DNA of 64,000 nucleotides from Sipunculus nudus (lineage: Eukaryota > Annelida > Sipuncula > Golfingiida > Sipunculidae): NCBI GenBank assembly GCA_026874595.1, contig CM049307.1, positions 2,689,579-2,753,578 of the forward strand, read 5' to 3'. Numbering within the stretch: position 1 is the first letter of the stretch; the number at the start of each line of letters is the position of its first letter. The notes under the pieces were generated by a model that ran no database searches, was not told where the DNA came from, and was given only the letters and a program-made list of their open reading frames with translations. Positions 15,125-30,490 of the stretch are shown piece after piece. A program made the translations under genes and the position numbers.

Positions 15125-17760
15125 GTGACGAATGAGCAGAATTTCACAGATTTTACTGGTGATATGACTTACTCAATACTAGACAAAGAAATGAAAATGA
15201 AGTGGGCAAGCAAAATCCACAAAGGAAACTTACGACCTAAAACAAGGTTGAGTCCAGTGGCGACCGGACTTTTACGGGACAAAGCAGTGACGAATGAGCA
15301 GAATTTCACAGATTTTACTGGTGATATGACTTACTCAATACTAGACAAAGAAATGAAAATGAAGTGGGCAAGCAAAATCCACAAAGGAAACTTACGACCT
15401 AAAACAAGGATGAGTCCAGTGGCGACCGGACTTTTACGGGACAAAGCAGTGACGAATGAGCAGAATTTCACAGATTTTACTGGTGATATGACTTACTCAA
15501 TACTAGACAAAGAAATGAAAATGAAGTGGGCAAGCAAAATCCACAAAGGAAACTTACGACCTAAAACAAGGATGAGTCCAGTGGCGACCGGACTTTTACG
15601 GGACAAAGCAGTGACGAATGAGCAGAATTTCACAGATTTTACTGGTGATATGACTTACTCAATACTAGACAAAGAAATGAAAATGAAGTGGGCAAGCAAA
15701 ATCCACAAAGGAAACTTACGACCTAAAACAAGGTTGAGTCCAGTGGCGACCGGACTTTTACGGGACAAAGCAGTGACGAATGAGCAGAATTTCACAGATT
15801 TTACTGGTGATATGACTTACTCAATACTAGACAAAGAAATGAAAATGAAGTGGGCAAGCAAAATCCACAAAGGAAACTTACGACCTAAAACAAGGTTGAG
15901 TCCAGTGGCGACCGGACTTCTACGGGACAAAGCAGTGACGAATGAGCAGAATTTCACAGATTTTACTGGTGATATTATTTACTCTATACTAGACAAAGAA
16001 ATCAAAAATGAAGTGGGCAAGCAAAATCCACATAGGAAACTTACGACCTAAAACAAGGTTGAGTCCAGTGGCGACCGGACTTTTACGGGACAAAGCAGTG
16101 ACGAATGAGCAGAATTTCACAGATTTTACTGGTGATATGACTTACTCAATACTAGACAAAGAAATGAAAATGAAGTGGGTAAGCAAAATCCACAAAGGAA
16201 ACTTACGACCTAAAACAAGGTTGAGTCCAGTGGCGACCGGACTTTTACGGGACAAAGCAGCGACGAATGAGCAGAATTTCACAGATTTTACTGGTGATAT
16301 GACTTACTCAATACTAGACAAAGAAATGAAAATGAAGTGGGCAAGCAAAATTCACAAAGGAAACTTACGACCTAAAACAAGGTTGAGTCCAGTGGCGACC
16401 GGACTTTTACGGGACAAAGCAGTGACGAATGAGCAGAATTTCACAGATTTTACTGGTGATATGACTTACTCAATACTAGACAAAGAAATGAAAATGAAGT
16501 GGGCAAGCAAAATCCACAAAGGAAACTTACGACCTAAAACAAGGTTGAGTCCAGTGGCGACCGGACTTTACGGGACAAAGCAGTGACGAATGAGCAGAAT
16601 TTCACAGATTTTACTGGTGATATGACTTACTCAATACTAGACAAAGAAATGAAAATGAAGTGGGCAAGCAAAATCCACAAAGGAAACTTACGACCTAAAA
16701 CAAGGTTGAGTCCAGTGGCGACCGGACTTTTACGGGACAAAGCAGTGACGAATGAGCAGAATTTCACAGATTTTACTGGTGATATGACTTACTCAATACT
16801 AGACAAAGAAATGAAAATGAAGTGGGCAAGCAAAATCCACAAAGGAAACTTACGACCTAAAACAAGGATGAGTCCAGTGGCGACCGGACTTTTACGGGAC
16901 AAAGCAGTGACGAATGAGCAGAATTTCACAGATTTTACTGGTGATATGACTTACTCAATACTAGACAAAGAAATGAAAATGAAGTGGGCAAGCAAAATCC
17001 ACAAAGGAAACTTACGACCTAAAACAAGGATGAGTCCAGTGGCGACCGGACTTTTACGGGACAAAGCAGTGACGAATGAGCAGAATTTCACAGATTTTAC
17101 TGGTGATATGACTTACTCAATACTAGACAAAGAAATGAAAATGAAGTGGGCAAGCAAAATCCACAAAGGAAACTTACGACCTAAAACAAGGTTGAGTCCA
17201 GTGGCGACCGGACTTTTACGGGACAAAGCAGTGACGAATGAGCAGAATTTCACAGATTTTACTGGTGATATGACTTACTCAATACTAGACAAAGAAATGA
17301 AAATGAAGTGGGCAAGCAAAATCCACAAAGGAAACTTACGACCTAAAACAAGGTTGAGTCCAGTGGCGACCGGACTTCTACGGGACAAAGCAGTGACGAA
17401 TGAGCAGAATTTCACAGATTTTACTGGTGATATTATTTACTCTATACTAGACAAAGAAATCAAAAATGAAGTGGGCAAGCAAAATCCACATAGGAAACTT
17501 ACGACCTAAAACAAGGTTGAGTCCAGTGGCGACCGGACTTTTACGGGACAAAGCAGTGACGAATGAGCAGAATTTCACAGATTTTACTGGTGATATGACT
17601 TACTCAATACTAGACAAAGAAATGAAAATGAAGTGGGTAAGCAAAATCCACAAAGGAAACTTACGACCTAAAACAAGGTTGAGTCCAGTGGCGACCGGAC
17701 TTTTACGGGACAAAGCAGTGACGAATGAGCAGAATTTCACAGATTTTACTGGTGATATGA
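15125..17760 (+). repeat. Higher-order tandem duplication, period 1,458 bp (9 units)
   Basis: The segment beginning at 15,125 is repeated from 16,583, exactly nine 162-bp units later. Both copies start just after the one-base deletion unit (ggactttacggg), run through the two 'aggatgagt' units and end in the DIIYSILDKEIKN frameshift unit (15,999 and 17,457). The two 308-codon stretches read out identically. Identity fades around 16,260-16,350 against 17,720-17,810, where the first copy has 'gcagcgacg' and lacks the 'atctacaaa' variant. The same 308-codon stretch also appears at 5,076 and 8,317, so this block has been copied to at least four places in the array. Confidence 0.88.
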
Positions 17761-20700
17761 CTTACTCAATACTAGACAAAGAAATGAAAATGAAGTGGGC
17801 AAGCAAAATCTACAAAGGAAACTTACGACCTAAAACAAGGTTGAGTCCAGTGGCGACCGGACTTTTACGGGACAAAGCAGTGACGAATGAGCAGAATTTC
17901 ACAGATTTTACTGGTGATATGACTTACTCAATACTAGACAAAGAAATGAAAATGAAGTGGGCAAGCAAAATCCACAAAGGAAACTTACGACCTAAAACAA
18001 GGTTGAGTCCAGTGGCGACCGGACTTTTACGGGACAAAGCAGTGACGAATGAGCAGAATTTCACAGATTTTACTCGTGATATGACTTACTCATTACTAGA
18101 CAAAGAAATGAAAATGAAGTGGGCAAGCAAAATCCACAAAGGAAACTTACGACCTAAAAGAAGGTTGAGTCCAGTGGCGACCGGACTTTTACGGGACAAA
18201 GCAGTGACGAATGAGCAGAATTTCACAGATTTTACTGGTGATATGACTTACTCAATACTAGACAAAGAAATGAAAATGAAGTGGACAAGCAAAATCCACA
18301 AAGGAAACTTACGACCTAAAACAAGGTTGAGTCCAGTGGCGACCGGACTTTTACGGGACAAAGTAGTGACGAATGAGCAGAATTTCACAGATTTTACTGG
18401 TGATATGACTTACTCAATACTAGACAAAGAAATGAAAATGAAGTGGGCAAGCAAAATCCACAAAGGAAACTTACGACCTAAAACAAGGTTGAGTCCAGTG
18501 GCGACCGGACTTTTACGGGACAAAGCAGTGACGAATGAGCAGAATTTCACAGATTTTACTGGTGATATGACTTACTCATTACTAGACAAAGAAATGAAAA
18601 TGAAGTGGGCAAGCAAAATCCACAAAGGAAACTTACGACCTAAAACAAGGTTGAGTCCAGTGGCGACCGGACTTTTACGGGACAAAGCAGTGACGAATGA
18701 GCAGAATTTCACAGATTTTACTGGTGATATGACTTACTCAATACTAGACAAAGAAATGAAAATGAAGTGGGCAAGCAAAATCTACAAAGGAAACTTACGA
18801 CCTAAAACAAGGTTGAGTCCAGTGGCGACCGGACTTTTACGGGACAAAGCAGTGACGAATGAGCAGAATTTCACAGATTTTACTGGTGATATGACTTACT
18901 CAATACTAGACAAAGAAATGAAAATGAAGTGGGCAAGCAAAATCCACAAAGGAAACTTACGACCTAAAACAAGGTTGAGTCCAGTGGCGACCGGACTTTT
19001 ACGGGACAAAGCAGTGACGAATGAGCAGAATTTCACAGATTTTACTCGTGATATGACTTACTCATTACTAGACAAAGAAATGAAAATGAAGTGGGCAAGC
19101 AAAACCCACAAAGGAAACTTACGACCATAAAACAAGGTTGAGTCCAGTGGCGACCGGACTTTTACGGGACAAAGCAGTGACGAATGAGCAGAATTTCACA
19201 GATTTTACTCGTGATATGACTTACTCATTACTAGACAAAGAAATGAAAATGAAGTGGGCAAGCAAAACCCACAAAGGAAACTTACGACCATAAAACAAGG
19301 TTGAGTCCAGTGGCGACCGGACTTTTACGGGACAAAGCAGTGACGAATGAGCAGAATTTTACAGATTTTACTGGTGATATGACTAACTCAATACTAGACA
19401 AAGAAATGAAAATGAAGTGGGCAAGCAAAATCCACAAAGGAAACTTACGACCTAAAACAAGGTTGAGTCCAGTGGCGACCGGACTTTTACGGGACAAAGC
19501 AGTGACGAATGAGCAGAATTTCACAGATTTTACTGGTGATATGACTTACTCAATACTAGACAAAGAAATGAAAATGAAGTGGGCAAGCAAAATCCACAAA
19601 GGAAACTTACGACCTAATACAAGGTTGAGTCCAGTGGCGACCGGACTTTTACGGGACAAAGCAGTGACGAATGAGCAGAATTTCACAGATTTTACTGGTG
19701 ATATGACTTACTCAATACTAGACAAAGAAATGAAAATGAAGTGGGCAAGCAAAATCCACAAAGGAAACTTACGACCTAAAACAAGGTTGAGTCCAGTGGC
19801 GACCGGACTTTTACGGGACAAAGCAGTGACGAATGAGCAGAATTTCACAGATTTTATTGGTGATATGACTTACTCAATACTAGACAAAGAAATGAAAATG
19901 AAGTGGGCAAGCAAAATCCACAAAGGAAACTTACGACCTAAAACAAGGTTGAGTCCAGTGGCGACCGGACTTTTACGGGACAAAGCAGTGACGAATGAGC
20001 AGAATTTCACAGATTTTATTGGTGATATGACTTACTCAATACTAGACAAAGAAATGAAAATGAAGTGGGCAAGCAAAATCCACAAAGGAAACTTACGACC
20101 TAAAACAAGGTTGAGTCCAGTGGCGACCGGACTTTTACGGGACAAAGCAGTGACGAATGAGCAGAATTTCACAGATTTTACTGGTGATATGACTTACTCA
20201 ATACTAGACAAAGAAATGAAAATGAAGTGGGCAAGCAAAATCCACAAAGGAAACTTACGACCTAAAACAAGGTTGAGTCCAGTGGCGACCGGACTTTTAC
20301 GGGACAAAGCAGTGACGAATGAGCAGAATTTCACAGATTTTACTGGTGATATGACTTACTCAATACTAGACAGAGAAATGAAAATGAAGTGGGCTAGCAA
20401 AATCCACAAAGGAAACTTACGACCTAAAACAAGGTTGAGTCCAGTGGCGACCGGACTTTTACGGGACAAAGCAGTGATGAATGAGCAGAATTTCACAGAT
20501 TTTACTGGTGATATGACTTACTCAATACTAGACAAAGAAATGAAAATGAAGTGGGCAAGCAAAATCCACAAAGGAAACTTACGACCTAAAACAAGGTTGA
20601 GTCCAGTGGCGACCGGACTTTTACGGGACAAAGCAGTGACGAATGAGCAGAATTTCACAGATTTTACTGGTGATATGACTTACTCAATACTAGACAAAGA

Positions 20701-23700
20701 AATGAAAATGAAGTGGGCAAGCAAAATCCACAAAGGAAACTTACGACCTAAAACAAGGTTGAGTGCAGTGGCGACCGGACTTTTACGGGACAAAGCAGTG
20801 ACGAATGAGCAGAATTTCACAGATTTTACTGGTGATATGACTTACTCAATACTAGACAAAGAAATGAAAATGAAGTGGGCAAGCAAAATCCACAAAGGAA
20901 ACTTACGACCTAAAACAAGGTTGAGTCCAGTGGCGACCGGACTTTTACGGGACAAAGCAGTGACGAATGAGCAGAATTTCACAGATTTTACTGGTGATAT
21001 GACTTACTCAATACTAGACAAAGAAATGAAAATGAAGTGGGCAAGCAAAATCCACAAAGGAAACTTACGACCTAAAACAAGGATGAGTCCAGTGGCGACC
21101 GGACTTTTACGGGACAAAGCAGTGACGAATGAGCAGAATTTCACAGATTTTACTCGTGATATGACTTACTCAATACTAGACAAAGAAATGAAAATGAAGT
21201 GGGCAAGCAAAATCCACAAAGGAAACTTACGACCTAAAACAAGGATGAGTCCAGTGGCGACCGGACTTTTACGGGACAAAGCAGTGACGAATGAGCAGAA
21301 TTTCACAGATTTTACTGGTGATATGACTTACTCAATACTAGACAAAGAAATGAAAATGAAGTGGGCAAGCAAAATCCACAAAGGAAACTTACGACCTAAA
21401 ACAAGGTTGAGTCCAGTGGCGACCGGACTTTTACGGGACAAAGCAGTGACGAATGAGCAGAATTTCACAGATTTTACTGGTGATATGACTTACTCAATAC
21501 TAGACAAAGAAATGAAAATGAAGTGGGCAAGCAAAATCCACAAAGGAAACTTACGACCTAAAACAAGGTTGAGTCCAGTGGCGACCGGACTTTTACGGGA
21601 CAAAGCAGTGACGAATGAGCAGAATTTCACAGATTTTACTGGTGATATGACTTACTCAATTCTAGACAAAGAAATGAAAATGAAGTGGACAAGCAAAATC
21701 CACAAAGGAAACTTACGACCTAAAACAAGGTTGAGTCCAGTGGCGACCGGACTTCTACGGGACAAAGCAGTGACGAATGAGCAGAATTTCACAGATTTTA
21801 CTGGTGATATTATTTACTCTATACTAGACAAAGAAATCAAAAATGAAGTGGGCAAGCAAAATCCACAAAGGAAACTTACGACCTAAAACAAGGTTGAGTC
21901 CAGTGGCGACCGGACTTTTACGGGACAAAGCAGTGACGAATGAGCAGAATTTCACAGATTTTACTGGTGATATGACTTACTCAATACTAGACAAAGAAAT
22001 GAAAATGAAGTGGGCAAGCAAAATCCACAAAGGAAACTTACGACCTAAAACAAGGTTGAGTCCAGTGGCGACCGGACTTTTACGGGACAAAGCAGTGACG
22101 AATGAGCAGAATTTCACAGATTTTACTGGTGATATGACTTACTCAATACTAGACAAAGAAATGAAAATGAAGTGGGCAAGCAAAATCTACAAAGGAAACT
22201 TACGACCTAAAACAAGGTTGAGTCCAGTGGCGACCGGACTTTTACGGGACAAAGCAGTGACGAATGAGCAGAATTTCACAGATTTTACTGGTGATATGAC
22301 TTACTCAATACTAGACAAAGAAATGAAAATGAAGTGGGCAAGCAAAATCCACAAAGGAAACTTATGACCTAAAACAAGGTTGAGTCCAGTGGCGACCGGA
22401 CTTTTACGGGACAAAGCAGTGACGAATGAGCAGAATTTCACAGATTTTACTCGTGATATGACTTACTCATTACTAGACAAAGAAATGAAAATGAAGTGGG
22501 CAAGCAAAATCCACAAAGGAAACTTACGACCATAAAACAAGGTTGAGTCCAGTGGCGACCGGACTTTTACGGGACAAAGCAGTGACGAATGAGCAGAATT
22601 TTACAGATTTTACTGGTGATATGACTTACTCAATACTGGACAAAGAAATGAAAATGAAGTGGGCAAGCAAAATCCACAAAGGAAACTTACGACCTAAAAC
22701 AAGGTTGAGTCCAGTGGCGACCGGACTTTTACGGGACAAAGCAGTGACGAATGAGCAGAATTTCACAGATTTTACTGGTGATATGACTTACTCAATACTA
22801 GACAAAGAAATGAAAATGAAGTGGGCAAGCAAAATCCACAAAGGAAACTTACGACCTAAAACAAGGATGAGTCCAGTGGCGACCGGACTTTTACGGGACA
22901 AAGCAGTGACGAATGAGCAGAATTTCACAGATTTTACTGGTGATATGACTTACTCAATACTAGACAAAGAAATGAAAATGAAGTGGGCAAGCAAAATCCA
23001 CAAAGGAAACTTACGACCTAAAACAAGGTTGAGTCCAGTGGCGACCGGACTTTTACGGGACAAAGCAGTGACGAATGAGCAGAATTTCACAGATTTTACT
23101 GGTGATATGACTTACTCAATACTAGACAAAGAAATGAAATTGAAGTGGGCAAGCAAAATCCACAAAGGAAACTTACGACCTAAAACAAGGTTGAGTGCAG
23201 TGGCGACCGGACTTTTACGGGACAAAGCAGTGACGAATGAGCAGAATTTCACAGATTTTACTGGTGATATGACTTACTCAATACTAGACAAAGAAATGAA
23301 AATGAAGTGGGCAAGCAAAATCCACAAAGGAAACTTACGACCTAAAACAAGGTTGAGTCCAGTGGCGACCGGACTTTTACGGGACAAAGCAGTGACGAAT
23401 GAGCAGAATTTCACAGATTTTACTGGTGATATGACTTACTCAATACTAGACAAAGAAATGAAAATGAAGTGGGCAAGCAAAATCCACAAAGGAAACTTAC
23501 GACCTAAAACAAGGATGAGTCCAGTGGCGACCGGACTTTTACGGGACAAAGCAGTGACGAATGAGCAGAATTTCACAGATTTTACTGGTGATATGACTTA
23601 CTCAATACTAGACAAAGAAATGAAAATGAAGTGGGCAAGCAAAATCCACAAAGGAAACTTACGACCTAAAACAAGGATGAGTCCAGTGGCGACCGGACTT

Positions 23701-26700
23701 TTACGGGACAAAGCAGTGACGAATGAGCAGAATTTCACAGATTTTACTGGTGATATGACTTACTCAATACTAGACAAAGAAATGAAAATGAAGTGGGCAA
23801 GCAAAATCCACAAAGGAAACTTACGACCTAAAACAAGGTTGAGTCCAGTGGCGACCGGACTTTTACGGGACAAAGCAGTGACGAATGAGCAGAATTTCAC
23901 AGATTTTACTGGTGATATGACTTACTCAATACTAGACAAAGAAATGAAAATGAAGTGGGCAAGCAAAATCCACAAAGGAAACTTACGACCTAAAACAAGG
24001 TTGAGTCCAGTGGCGACCGGACTTCTACGGGACAAAGCAGTGACGAATGAGCAGAATTTCACAGATTTTACTGGTGATATTATTTACTCTATACTAGACA
24101 AAGAAATCAAAAATGAAGTGGGCAAGCAAAATCCACATAGGAAACTTACGACCTAAAACAAGGTTGAGTCCAGTGGCGACCGGACTTTTACGGGACAAAG
24201 CAGTGACGAATGAGCAGAATTTCACAGATTTTACTGGTGATATGACTTACTCAATACTAGACAAAGAAATGAAAATGAAGTGGGTAAGCAAAATCCACAA
24301 AGGAAACTTACGACCTAAAACAAGGTTGAGTCCAGTGGCGACCGGACTTTTACGGGACAAAGCAGTGACGAATGAGCAGAATTTCACAGATTTTACTGGT
24401 GATATGACTTACTCAATACTAGACAAAGAAATGAAAATGAAGTGGGCAAGCAAAATCTACAAAGGAAACTTACGACCTAAAACAAGGTTGAGTCCAGTGG
24501 CGACCGGACTTTTACGGGACAAAGCAGTGACGAATGAGCAGAATTTCACAGATTTTACTGGTGATATGACTTACTCAATACTAGACAAAGAAATGAAAAT
24601 GAAGTGGGCAAGCAAAATCCACAAAGGAAACTTACGACCTAAAACAAGGTTGAGTCCAGTGGCGACCGGACTTTTACGGGACAAAGCAGTGACGAATGAG
24701 CAGAATTTCACAGATTTTACTCGTGATATGACTTACTCATTACTAGACAAAGAAATGAAAATGAAGTGGGCAAGCAAAATCCACAAAGGAAACTTACGAC
24801 CTAAAAGAAGGTTGAGTCCAGTGGCGACCGGACTTTTACGGGACAAAGCAGTGACGAATGAGCAGAATTTCACAGATTTTACTGGTGATATGACTTACTC
24901 AATACTAGACAAAGAAATGAAAATGAAGTGGACAAGCAAAATCCACAAAGGAAACTTACGACCTAAAACAAGGTTGAGTCCAGTGGCGACCGGACTTTTA
25001 CGGGACAAAGTAGTGACGAATGAGCAGAATTTCACAGATTTTACTGGTGATATGACTTACTCAATACTAGACAAAGAAATGAAAATGAAGTGGGCAAGCA
25101 AAATCCACAAAGGAAACTTACGACCTAAAACAAGGTTGAGTCCAGTGGCGACCGGACTTTTACGGGACAAAGCAGTGACGAATGAGCAGAATTTCACAGA
25201 TTTTACTGGTGATATGACTTACTCATTACTAGACAAAGAAATGAAAATGAAGTGGGCAAGCAAAATCCACAAAGGAAACTTACGACCTAAAACAAGGTTG
25301 AGTCCAGTGGCGACCGGACTTTTACGGGACAAAGCAGTGACGAATGAGCAGAATTTCACAGATTTTACTGGTGATATGACTTACTCAATACTAGACAAAG
25401 AAATGAAAATGAAGTGGGCAAGCAAAATCTACAAAGGAAACTTACGACCTAAAACAAGGTTGAGTCCAGTGGCGACCGGACTTTTACGGGACAAAGCAGT
25501 GACGAATGAGCAGAATTTCACAGATTTTACTGGTGATATGACTTACTCAATACTAGACAAAGAAATGAAAATGAAGTGGGCAAGCAAAATCCACAAAGGA
25601 AACTTACGACCTAAAACAAGGTTGAGTCCAGTGGCGACCGGACTTTTACGGGACAAAGCAGTGACGAATGAGCAGAATTTCACAGATTTTACTCGTGATA
25701 TGACTTACTCATTACTAGACAAAGAAATGAAAATGAAGTGGGCAAGCAAAACCCACAAAGGAAACTTACGACCATAAAACAAGGTTGAGTCCAGTGGCGA
25801 CCGGACTTTTACGGGACAAAGCAGTGACGAATGAGCAGAATTTCACAGATTTTACTCGTGATATGACTTACTCATTACTAGACAAAGAAATGAAAATGAA
25901 GTGGGCAAGCAAAACCCACAAAGGAAACTTACGACCATAAAACAAGGTTGAGTCCAGTGGCGACCGGACTTTTACGGGACAAAGCAGTGACGAATGAGCA
26001 GAATTTTACAGATTTTACTGGTGATATGACTAACTCAATACTAGACAAAGAAATGAAAATGAAGTGGGCAAGCAAAATCCACAAAGGAAACTTACGACCT
26101 AAAACAAGGTTGAGTCCAGTGGCGACCGGACTTTTACGGGACAAAGCAGTGACGAATGAGCAGAATTTCACAGATTTTACTGGTGATATGACTTACTCAA
26201 TACTAGACAAAGAAATGAAAATGAAGTGGGCAAGCAAAATCCACAAAGGAAACTTACGACCTAATACAAGGTTGAGTCCAGTGGCGACCGGACTTTTACG
26301 GGACAAAGCAGTGACGAATGAGCAGAATTTCACAGATTTTACTGGTGATATGACTTACTCAATACTAGACAAAGAAATGAAAATGAAGTGGGCAAGCAAA
26401 ATCCACAAAGGAAACTTACGACCTAAAACAAGGTTGAGTCCAGTGGCGACCGGACTTTTACGGGACAAAGCAGTGACGAATGAGCAGAATTTCACAGATT
26501 TTATTGGTGATATGACTTACTCAATACTAGACAAAGAAATGAAAATGAAGTGGGCAAGCAAAATCCACAAAGGAAACTTACGACCTAAAACAAGGTTGAG
26601 TCCAGTGGCGACCGGACTTTTACGGGACAAAGCAGTGACGAATGAGCAGAATTTCACAGATTTTATTGGTGATATGACTTACTCAATACTAGACAAAGAA

Positions 26701-29700
26701 ATGAAAATGAAGTGGGCAAGCAAAATCCACAAAGGAAACTTACGACCTAAAACAAGGTTGAGTCCAGTGGCGACCGGACTTTTACGGGACAAAGCAGTGA
26801 CGAATGAGCAGAATTTCACAGATTTTACTGGTGATATGACTTACTCAATACTAGACAAAGAAATGAAAATGAAGTGGGCAAGCAAAATCCACAAAGGAAA
26901 CTTACGACCTAAAACAAGGTTGAGTCCAGTGGCGACCGGACTTTTACGGGACAAAGCAGTGACGAATGAGCAGAATTTCACAGATTTTACTGGTGATATG
27001 ACTTACTCAATACTAGACAGAGAAATGAAAATGAAGTGGGCTAGCAAAATCCACAAAGGAAACTTACGACCTAAAACAAGGTTGAGTCCAGTGGCGACCG
27101 GACTTTTACGGGACAAAGCAGTGATGAATGAGCAGAATTTCACAGATTTTACTGGTGATATGACTTACTCAATACTAGACAAAGAAATGAAAATGAAGTG
27201 GGCAAGCAAAATCCACAAAGGAAACTTACGACCTAAAACAAGGTTGAGTCCAGTGGCGACCGGACTTTTACGGGACAAAGCAGTGACGAATGAGCAGAAT
27301 TTCACAGATTTTACTGGTGATATGACTTACTCAATACTAGACAAAGAAATGAAAATGAAGTGGGCAAGCAAAATCCACAAAGGAAACTTACGACCTAAAA
27401 CAAGGTTGAGTGCAGTGGCGACCGGACTTTTACGGGACAAAGCAGTGACGAATGAGCAGAATTTCACAGATTTTACTGGTGATATGACTTACTCAATACT
27501 AGACAAAGAAATGAAAATGAAGTGGGCAAGCAAAATCCACAAAGGAAACTTACGACCTAAAACAAGGTTGAGTCCAGTGGCGACCGGACTTTTACGGGAC
27601 AAAGCAGTGACGAATGAGCAGAATTTCACAGATTTTACTGGTGATATGACTTACTCAATACTAGACAAAGAAATGAAAATGAAGTGGGCAAGCAAAATCC
27701 ACAAAGGAAACTTACGACCTAAAACAAGGATGAGTCCAGTGGCGACCGGACTTTTACGGGACAAAGCAGTGACGAATGAGCAGAATTTCACAGATTTTAC
27801 TCGTGATATGACTTACTCAATACTAGACAAAGAAATGAAAATGAAGTGGGCAAGCAAAATCCACAAAGGAAACTTACGACCTAAAACAAGGATGAGTCCA
27901 GTGGCGACCGGACTTTTACGGGACAAAGCAGTGACGAATGAGCAGAATTTCACAGATTTTACTGGTGATATGACTTACTCAATACTAGACAAAGAAATGA
28001 AAATGAAGTGGGCAAGCAAAATCCACAAAGGAAACTTACGACCTAAAACAAGGTTGAGTCCAGTGGCGACCGGACTTTTACGGGACAAAGCAGTGACGAA
28101 TGAGCAGAATTTCACAGATTTTACTGGTGATATGACTTACTCAATACTAGACAAAGAAATGAAAATGAAGTGGGCAAGCAAAATCCACAAAGGAAACTTA
28201 CGACCTAAAACAAGGTTGAGTCCAGTGGCGACCGGACTTTTACGGGACAAAGCAGTGACGAATGAGCAGAATTTCACAGATTTTACTGGTGATATGACTT
28301 ACTCAATTCTAGACAAAGAAATGAAAATGAAGTGGACAAGCAAAATCCACAAAGGAAACTTACGACCTAAAACAAGGTTGAGTCCAGTGGCGACCGGACT
28401 TCTACGGGACAAAGCAGTGACGAATGAGCAGAATTTCACAGATTTTACTGGTGATATTATTTACTCTATACTAGACAAAGAAATCAAAAATGAAGTGGGC
28501 AAGCAAAATCCACAAAGGAAACTTACGACCTAAAACAAGGTTGAGTCCAGTGGCGACCGGACTTTTACGGGACAAAGCAGTGACGAATGAGCAGAATTTC
28601 ACAGATTTTACTGGTGATATGACTTACTCAATACTAGACAAAGAAATGAAAATGAAGTGGGCAAGCAAAATCCACAAAGGAAACTTACGACCTAAAACAA
28701 GGTTGAGTCCAGTGGCGACCGGACTTTTACGGGACAAAGCAGTGACGAATGAGCAGAATTTCACAGATTTTACTGGTGATATGACTTACTCAATACTAGA
28801 CAAAGAAATGAAAATGAAGTGGGCAAGCAAAATCTACAAAGGAAACTTACGACCTAAAACAAGGTTGAGTCCAGTGGCGACCGGACTTTTACGGGACAAA
28901 GCAGTGACGAATGAGCAGAATTTCACAGATTTTACTGGTGATATGACTTACTCAATACTAGACAAAGAAATGAAAATGAAGTGGGCAAGCAAAATCCACA
29001 AAGGAAACTTATGACCTAAAACAAGGTTGAGTCCAGTGGCGACCGGACTTTTACGGGACAAAGCAGTGACGAATGAGCAGAATTTCACAGATTTTACTCG
29101 TGATATGACTTACTCATTACTAGACAAAGAAATGAAAATGAAGTGGGCAAGCAAAATCCACAAAGGAAACTTACGACCATAAAACAAGGTTGAGTCCAGT
29201 GGCGACCGGACTTTTACGGGACAAAGCAGTGACGAATGAGCAGAATTTTACAGATTTTACTGGTGATATGACTTACTCAATACTGGACAAAGAAATGAAA
29301 ATGAAGTGGGCAAGCAAAATCCACAAAGGAAACTTACGACCTAAAACAAGGTTGAGTCCAGTGGCGACCGGACTTTTACGGGACAAAGCAGTGACGAATG
29401 AGCAGAATTTCACAGATTTTACTGGTGATATGACTTACTCAATACTAGACAAAGAAATGAAAATGAAGTGGGCAAGCAAAATCCACAAAGGAAACTTACG
29501 ACCTAAAACAAGGATGAGTCCAGTGGCGACCGGACTTTTACGGGACAAAGCAGTGACGAATGAGCAGAATTTCACAGATTTTACTGGTGATATGACTTAC
29601 TCAATACTAGACAAAGAAATGAAAATGAAGTGGGCAAGCAAAATCCACAAAGGAAACTTACGACCTAAAACAAGGTTGAGTCCAGTGGCGACCGGACTTT

Positions 29701-30490
29701 TACGGGACAAAGCAGTGACGAATGAGCAGAATTTCACAGATTTTACTGGTGATATGACTTACTCAATACTAGACAAAGAAATGAAATTGAAGTGGGCAAG
29801 CAAAATCCACAAAGGAAACTTACGACCTAAAACAAGGTTGAGTCCAGTGGCGACCGGACTTTTACGGGACAAAGCAGTGACGAATGAGCAGAATTTCACA
29901 GATTTTACTGGTGATATGACTTACTCAATACTAGACAAAGAAATGAAAATGAAGTGGGCAAGCAAAATCCACAAAGGAAACTTACGACCTAAAACAAGGT
30001 TGAGTCCAGTGGCGACCGGACTTTTACGGGACAAAGCAGTGACGAATGAGCAGAATTTCACAGATTTTACTGGTGATATGACTTACTCAATACTAGACAA
30101 AGAAATGAAAATGAAGTGGGCAAGCAAAATCCACAAAGGAAACTTACGACCTAAAACAAGGATGAGTCCAGTGGCGACCGGACTTTTACGGGACAAAGCA
30201 GTGACGAATGAGCAGAATTTCACAGATTTTACTGGTGATATGACTTACTCAATACTAGACAAAGAAATGAAAATGAAGTGGGCAAGCAAAATCCACAAAG
30301 GAAACTTACGACCTAAAACAAGGATGAGTCCAGTGGCGACCGGACTTTTACGGGACAAAGCAGTGACGAATGAGCAGAATTTCACAGATTTTACTGGTGA
30401 TATGACTTACTCAATACTAGACAAAGAAATGAAAATGAAGTGGGCAAGCAAAATCCACAAAGGAAACTTACGACCTAAAACAAGGTTGAG
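17466..30490 (+). repeat. Higher-order tandem duplication, period 6,647 bp (41 units)
   Basis: A block of about 6.4-6.6 kb starting at 17,466 is repeated from 24,113. Marker units recur at a constant 6,647-bp offset: the paired stop-insertion units (19,127/19,289 and 25,774/25,936), the GDMTNS unit (near 19,385 and 26,032), 'cctaatacaagg' (19,615 and 26,262), 'aaaagaagg' (18,156 and 24,803), 'aaagtagtg' (18,360 and 25,007), 'cttatgacc' (22,362 and 29,009) and 'atgaaattgaag' (23,138 and 29,785). The copies are near identical until about 30,490, where the second acquires 'gcaaccaga' and takes a different unit order. One visible mismatch is 'gagtgcagtg' at 23,192 against 'gagtccagtg' at 29,839. 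A related block also lies 8,266 bp upstream of 19,301, at 11,035. Such long identical copies suggest recent unequal exchange or amplification. Confidence 0.9.
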
